Assembly (NCBI GenBank): GCA_017512985.1
Contig: JAFWEJ010000015.1
Coordinates: 62,001-126,000 of the forward strand
Direction: 5' to 3'
Source: Clostridia bacterium
GTDB taxonomy: Bacteria > Bacillota > Clostridia > Christensenellales > Aristaeellaceae
DNA length: 64,000 nucleotides
Made by a program: the position numbers and the translations under genes. Below the pieces are notes generated by a model. It saw only the letters and a program-made list of their open reading frames with translations, searched no databases and was not told the origin of the DNA. Positions 60,548 to 64,000 of this stretch are shown here, piece after piece. How positions within the stretch are numbered: position 1 is the stretch's first letter; every line of letters starts with the position of its first letter.

Positions 60548-61014
60548 TCGGTTCCTCCTTTCTGCCGCTTCATACTAAAGAAACGATCCAGCAGTGCCCG
60601 GCATTCCGTTTCCAATACACCGTGTTCCCAGGCGGTTGCCCCGCGGAGCAGCGGATCCGCCGGCAGGTCATATATACTGCCGCAGCAGCCGGCGTCCGGG
60701 TCCGCCGCGCCGAATACGCAGCGTCCCAGGCGGCTCATCAGCAACGCGCCGGCGCACATGGGACAGGGCTCCAGCGTGACATACAGCGTACAGTCCTTCA
60801 GGCGCCAGTTCCCGAGTTTTCCCGCGCCGTTCCGCAGGCAGAGCATTTCCGCATGCGCGGTGGGATCCTTCAGGGCTTCCCGCCGGTTATGGTCTGCCCA
60901 AAGCAGGGTATCTCCCCGGTACAGGGCGGCGCCGACTGGCACTTCGCCTTCGTTCAGCGCTTTTTCTGCTTCTTCCAGCGCGGCGCGCATACCGGACAGA
61001 TCAAAGGAATCCAT
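60544..61014 (-). CDS. tadA: tRNA adenosine(34) deaminase
   Basis: 156 residues from the ATG with AAAGGAGG on the minus strand; the frame extends 34 codons upstream with no ribosome binding site. Cytidine-deaminase fold: HAEM with zinc His and catalytic Glu, and LEPCPMCAGALLMSRLGRCVFGA with the two zinc Cys. It converts wobble A34 to inosine in tRNA-Arg(ACG). TadA versus guanine deaminase is settled mainly by length and the DPTAHAEMLCLRNGA context, so moderately sure. Confidence 0.88.
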   Translation of the reverse strand: MDSFDLSGMRAALEEAEKALNEGEVPVGAALYRGDTLLWADHNRREALKDPTAHAEMLCLRNGAGKLGNWRLKDCTLYVTLEPCPMCAGALLMSRLGRCVFGAADPDAGCCGSIYDLPADPLLRGATAWEHGVLETECRALLDRFFSMKRQKGGTE

Positions 61015-61146
61015 GGCGCGGCCTCCTTTCCGGTCTTTGCTTTCATTATTATGGACGGACCGCGAAATGTCAACCTTCCCGCAAATGAGAAAAGGAAAAC
61101 AAAAAAAGAAACACAATCACACAGATACATGTCAAAAAACGTGAAA

Positions 61147-61180
61147 TGTAACTGTTCATATAACTGCCATATGGTACAAT
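61147..61180 (+). promoter_or_regulatory. activator-type promoter with tandem 8-mers (first copy)
   Basis: TGTAACTG (61147-61154) and TATAACTG (61159-61166), 12 bp apart, then exactly 8 bp to the -10 TACAAT (61175-61180). No -35 hexamer. GTAAACAG follows at 61187. Spacing is what SARP-type activators use. Confidence 0.5.
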
Positions 61181-61243
61181 AATAGCGTAAACAGGAAGTA
61201 AGCTCCCGACGGCCAGACAAGGGAAAGGAGATAGCGATCCCAT

Positions 61244-62203
61244 ATGAATAAACGTTTGTGGCTGATCAAGCTGATCGCGTTCATGACAGTGCTTGCCATG
61301 ATGCTCGGCCCTGTCGGCCTGCTGGATAAAAGCGCCGGAAATGTAACCAACAGGGCACTGGCTGAAGAAAATGAAGTAACCGATGAGGCCGCCGCACAGG
61401 CCGCGGCAGCAGAGGAAGCTGCACGCAAAGCGGAAGAAGAGCGCAAGGCCGAGGAAGCCCGCAAAGCGGAAGAAGAGCGCAAGGCTGAGGAAGCCCGCAA
61501 GGCGGAAGAAGAGCGTAAGGCTGAGGAAGCCCGCAAGGCGGAAGAAGAACGCCAGGCCGAGGAAGCCCGCAAAGCGGAAGAAGAGGCCGCCAGAAAGGCC
61601 GAAGAAGAGAATAAACCCGAACCCGAACCTGAACCGGAACCCGAACCTCAACCGGAGCCCGAACCCGAACCGGAACCTGAACCGGAACCCGAACCTCAAC
61701 CGGAGCCCGAACCGGAACCTGAACCGGAACCCGAACCGGAAGGCAAAGATACGGTTGTTACGGAAGTGGATTCAAATTCCGAACTGGAGCAGTTGCCGGA
61801 AGACGAAGAGGACGAAGACTTTGGCGATGACGAAGACGAAGATTTCGGCGATGACGATGATCTGTTCGAATTTGACGACGACGAAGTCGGTGACGTATCC
61901 GAAGACCTGCTGGAGCAGTTCAACAACCCGGACAGTTTTGAACAGTTTGAGTTCAGCGGCAGCGCCGATATACGGCTGAAGAATGACAAATGGGATGAAA
62001 ACTGGGACGGCCGGGTTGTTCTGATCGCTGATGTCAAGGATGCAGACCTGAGTTACCGCCTGGTATGGGAAGCCAACGACGGGGACAGCCGCGGCTGGTT
62101 TACTGTCGGAAGCGGCAGCGAATACAGTTACACCCTTACCAGGGACAACATAGAGCGTGAATCCAGCCGCGAATACCGTGTTGTCATGTTTACTGTTGAC
62201 TGA
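61244..62203 (+). CDS. exported low-complexity protein: charged helix, Pro-Glu spacer, acidic segment, C-terminal beta domain
   Basis: 319 residues. Signal peptide or anchor (residues about 7-40, [23 protein letters not shown]), then about 70 residues of repeated [12 protein letters not shown] (36-bp DNA units), predicted long single helix or coiled coil. About 42 residues of [10 protein letters not shown] follow, then a run rich in Asp/Glu ([18 protein letters not shown]). A C-terminal domain of about 85 residues ([19 protein letters not shown]...[10 protein letters not shown]...YSYTLTRDN) resembles an Ig-like beta domain. It looks like a surface stalk presenting a small binding domain. AAAGGAGA upstream. 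Not recognised as a named family. Confidence 0.75.
   Translation: MNKRLWLIKLIAFMTVLAMMLGPVGLLDKSAGNVTNRALAEENEVTDEAAAQAAAAEEAARKAEEERKAEEARKAEEERKAEEARKAEEERKAEEARKAEEERQAEEARKAEEEAARKAEEENKPEPEPEPEPEPQPEPEPEPEPEPEPEPQPEPEPEPEPEPEPEGKDTVVTEVDSNSELEQLPEDEEDEDFGDDEDEDFGDDDDLFEFDDDEVGDVSEDLLEQFNNPDSFEQFEFSGSADIRLKNDKWDENWDGRVVLIADVKDADLSYRLVWEANDGDSRGWFTVGSGSEYSYTLTRDNIERESSREYRVVMFTVD
61432..61740 (+). repeat. in-frame tandem repeats
   Basis: 36-bp units encoding [12 protein letters not shown] (about 61432-61590), then 6-12-bp units encoding EP/EPQP (about 61616-61740). Prone to length change by slippage while staying in frame. Confidence 0.85.
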
Positions 62204-62234
62204 TACCAACTTCTTCATATTCTATCCTCCTTTT

Positions 62235-62273
62235 CCGGCATATTCCTGATCAGAATATGCCGGATCCTTTTTT
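62235..62273 (+). terminator. intrinsic terminator of the low-complexity protein gene
   Basis: CCGGCATATTC (62235-62245) / GAATATGCCGG (62253-62263), 7-nt loop, then ATCCTTTTTT. Confidence 0.9.
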
Positions 62274-62317
62274 GTCTGCAGACTTTCTGCCACCGATTCA
62301 TGCCTGCAAAAATATAC

Positions 62318-62346
62318 TTGTCAAAGGCGGAAAAGCCTGTTACAAT
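62318..62346 (+). promoter_or_regulatory. promoter of the SARP-like regulator gene
   Basis: TTGTCA (62318-62323), 17-bp spacer, TACAAT (62341-62346). About 100 nt of leader follows, with no hairpin of note. Confidence 0.72.
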
Positions 62347-62450
62347 GTAACCAAGCATGAAAATGTGAATGTAAGTTAATGCGAATGACATAATCATGCA
62401 ACATTCGCTTTGCATACAGATATGTTACAGCGCAGGGGGGAAAAAGGCCC

Positions 62451-63683
62451 ATGGCAGACACAATTCGGATTCAGATGATGGATCATTTCCTCATCTATAT
62501 CGATGAAAAGAAAACGGATCATCTTGCGGCCAAGTCCAAGAAAGGCGCGGCCCTTGTTCAGTATCTGATCCTGAACGAAGGGGAGCCGGTCCCGAACCAG
62601 AAACTTCTTTCCGCCCTGTGGGACGAGGAAAAGAGCACCAATCCGGAAAACGCGCTGAAAACCCTTGTCAGCCGTCTGCGGGTGCTGCTCAATCAGATTG
62701 ACCCGATTCTCGGCTCCTGTGTGGTTTCCGACCGCGGCGCATACCACTGGCAGTGCCCGGAAGGCATGACCATCGACCTGTACGAGATCGACGCGATATT
62801 CAACCGCCTGGCGGAAAACAATGTGCCCGTGCCCGAGCAGCGCCGCCTGTACAACCAGATGCTGGAGAAGTACCAGGGAGACCTGCTGCAGCACAGCGAA
62901 CAGAACGAGTGGGCGCTGGCCAAGGCAACGACGCTGCACAACAAATACATGGCGGCCGTATATGCGTATATCGAGCTGCTCAAATCCAAAGCGCAGCATG
63001 CGGATATTGTCAGCGTCTGCCGGCGCGCGCTGGACGTTGATTCCTTTGACGACCGGCTGCATATGGAACTGATGTCCGCCCTGATCAAGATCAACCGGAC
63101 CGGAGAGGCGCTGGTGCAGTACAAGCATGTGGTGCAGCTGAACTACCGCTACCTCGGCGTCCAGCCCAGCGAGGACCTGCAGGAGTTCTACAAGCAGATC
63201 GTGTCTGCCGGCAAGACCCTGGACTTTAATCTTGAATCCATCCGCAATGAACTGCGGGAGAGCGGCGACCGCCGGGGGGCGTTTGTCTGCGAATACGCCG
63301 TGTTCAAGGAAATCTTCAATCTGCAGATGCGCAACCTTGAACGTCTCGGCGCAACCATGTTCCTTGCAATTATCATGGTATCGCCCTATAACGACAAAGA
63401 GATCGACACCATGCGCCAGAACCAGATCATGGACGGACTGCTGGAAATACTCAAGCAGAACCTGCGCAAGGGCGATACCATCACGCGCTTTGCCCCGACA
63501 ATCTTCGCACTGCTCCTGCCTACGGTGAACTACAATACCGGCGGCATGGTCCTGGAGCGGATCAAGAGGGTCTTCTACCGAAGCTATCCCAACAGCAATA
63601 TCGTTTTCAACTACCGCGTCGGACCGCTGAATTCCCAGGGCATGACGCTGGACCATCCCGAACTCGAGCCCAGGGAAGAATAA
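62451..63683 (+). CDS. SARP/BTAD-family transcriptional regulator with degenerate GGDEF-like C terminus
   Basis: 410 residues. N-terminal winged helix (about 1-100: AAKSKKGAALVQYLILNEGEPVPNQKLLSALW, NPENALKTLVSRLRVLL), then a TPR-like bacterial transcriptional activation domain (about 105-245: EIDAIFNRLAENN, CRRALDVDSFDDRLHMELM, GEALVQYKHVVQLNYRYLG). The C terminus (about 275-395) has a nucleotide-cyclase-like pattern. At the GGDEF position it reads RFAPTIFALLLP, so catalysis is not expected. SARPs bind tandem heptamers near -10 elements. Both flanking genes have such sites, so they are proposed targets. GGGGGG-rich weak ribosome binding site. Confidence 0.82.
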   Translation: MADTIRIQMMDHFLIYIDEKKTDHLAAKSKKGAALVQYLILNEGEPVPNQKLLSALWDEEKSTNPENALKTLVSRLRVLLNQIDPILGSCVVSDRGAYHWQCPEGMTIDLYEIDAIFNRLAENNVPVPEQRRLYNQMLEKYQGDLLQHSEQNEWALAKATTLHNKYMAAVYAYIELLKSKAQHADIVSVCRRALDVDSFDDRLHMELMSALIKINRTGEALVQYKHVVQLNYRYLGVQPSEDLQEFYKQIVSAGKTLDFNLESIRNELRESGDRRGAFVCEYAVFKEIFNLQMRNLERLGATMFLAIIMVSPYNDKEIDTMRQNQIMDGLLEILKQNLRKGDTITRFAPTIFALLLPTVNYNTGGMVLERIKRVFYRSYPNSNIVFNYRVGPLNSQGMTLDHPELEPREE

Positions 63684-63698
63684 GACTGTAAATACCAG

Positions 63699-63724
63699 GA
63701 GCTGCCATGGGCAGCTCTTTTTTT
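63699..63724 (+). terminator. intrinsic terminator of the SARP-like gene
   Basis: GAGCTGCC (63699-63706) / GGCAGCTC (63710-63717), 3-nt loop, then seven T. Confidence 0.9.
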
Positions 63725-63886
63725 ATTTATCTGAATATTGGGGGAAAGTATATTTTGAATAATTTGTAATAGATCAAGCATACAGATTGACAAGAAAGAA
63801 TTGAACAATTACAATTAAACACAACATAAAAAAGCAAAGTAACATTTTCCTGATAAAGATGTTATTACATTGAATTTGAATTGATA

Positions 63887-63921
63887 TGTAACCATTTGCA
63901 TTACCGTACATGTGATATAAT
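63887..63921 (+). promoter_or_regulatory. activator-type promoter, second copy
   Basis: TGTAACCA (63887-63894), CATTACCG (63899-63906) 12 bp on, then 9 bp to TATAAT (63916-63921) and GTAAACAG at 63928. About two thirds of positions match the promoter at 61147-61194. The 160 bp between the terminator and this promoter are AT-rich with no gene seen. Confidence 0.45.
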
Positions 63922-63972
63922 ATCAACGTAAACAGTAAAATCTGCCATTGGGAAGAAAGGAGGGAACGGGCG

Positions 63973-64000
63973 ATGTATCGGAAGAAAAAGGGAAAGAAGC
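63973..64000 (+). CDS. start of an unidentified gene
   Basis: ATG with GGAGGG 6 bp upstream; only nine codons (MYRKKKGKK) are in the window. The basic start followed by truncation fits a signal-peptide N region, but the product cannot be named. Its promoter resembles that of the exported protein at 61.2 kb, suggesting co-regulation. Confidence 0.6.

Noticed and set aside
61432-61740. Regular repeats that might suggest a CRISPR array
   Set aside because: Repeats are contiguous with no unique spacers, and encode periodic protein sequence in frame.

Overview
The window is about 64 kb of a moderately GC-rich chromosome and reads as an anaerobic, fermentative, plant-fibre-associated member of the Clostridia. 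The evidence is ferredoxin-linked 2-oxoacid oxidoreductases, two GH10 xylanases, RqcH, RibU behind an FMN riboswitch, a YtvI-type permease, QueH, a VanRS-like two-component pair and strong AGGAGG ribosome binding sites. The exact family cannot be fixed by reading. Genes are dense and mostly on the + strand. No insertion sequence, phage, CRISPR array or plasmid function was seen.

Layout. 1-2.9 kb: end of an SGNH esterase-like gene, then a four-subunit branched-chain/2-oxoacid:ferredoxin oxidoreductase operon. 3.1-7.6 kb: two secreted proteins, a CotH kinase-like/phosphodiester glycosidase fusion and an SH3/PIG-L deacetylase. 7.7-14.8 kb: gpmI, pseudouridine catabolism (psuK-psuG), an esterase, FMN riboswitch-ribU, and rqcH. 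14.8-20.1 kb (- strand): secreted GH10 xylanase, uridine kinase-like protein, DEDDh exonuclease, BaiN-like flavoprotein. 20.3-23.4 kb: amino-acid ABC transporter with a DapF-fold epimerase. 23.5-29.1 kb: exported FMN/FAD reductase, then iorAB and a phenylacetate-CoA ligase (aromatic amino-acid fermentation). 29.3-35.0 kb: a nucleotide-signalling island with a membrane GGDEF protein, an adenosine-deaminase/SLOG-like fusion and a convergent GGDEF-like/EAL/PAS protein. 35.2-40.1 kb: YtvI permease, zinc-ribbon membrane protein, TPM protein, MATE pump. 40.2-44.1 kb: cysK (-), queH, tex. 44.2-47.3 kb: cobalamin riboswitch and BtuFCD-like importer. 47.3-48.5 kb (-): intracellular GH10 xylanase behind an AraR-like operator. 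48.5-52.1 kb: purA-purB-trmB. 52.2-55.1 kb: second amino-acid ABC transporter. 55.1-58.5 kb: two M15 carboxypeptidases and a two-component system. 58.5-59.2 kb (-): seven tRNA genes. 59.3 kb: rnpB. 59.7-61.0 kb (-): MBL hydrolase and tadA. 61.2-64 kb: a low-complexity secreted protein, a SARP-like regulator with a degenerate GGDEF-like end, and the start of another gene. The promoters of the two flanking genes resemble each other.

How the genes work together. Oxidoreductases, PaaK, amino-acid importers and the exported flavin reductase fit amino-acid fermentation with reduced ferredoxin as electron currency. Xylanases, the SGNH fragment and the AraR-like site fit hemicellulose use. The most unusual block is 29.3-35.0 kb, where cyclic-dinucleotide enzymes are translationally coupled to, and convergent with, a deaminase-fold protein carrying a nucleotide-sensor-like domain. 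Second is the SARP-like regulator between two similar promoters with tandem heptamer-like repeats.

Regulatory DNA is easy to read: many sigma-A promoters have exactly 17-bp spacers, intrinsic terminators are often bidirectional, and a short AT-rich repeat family sits between genes and supplies stop codons to at least two of them.
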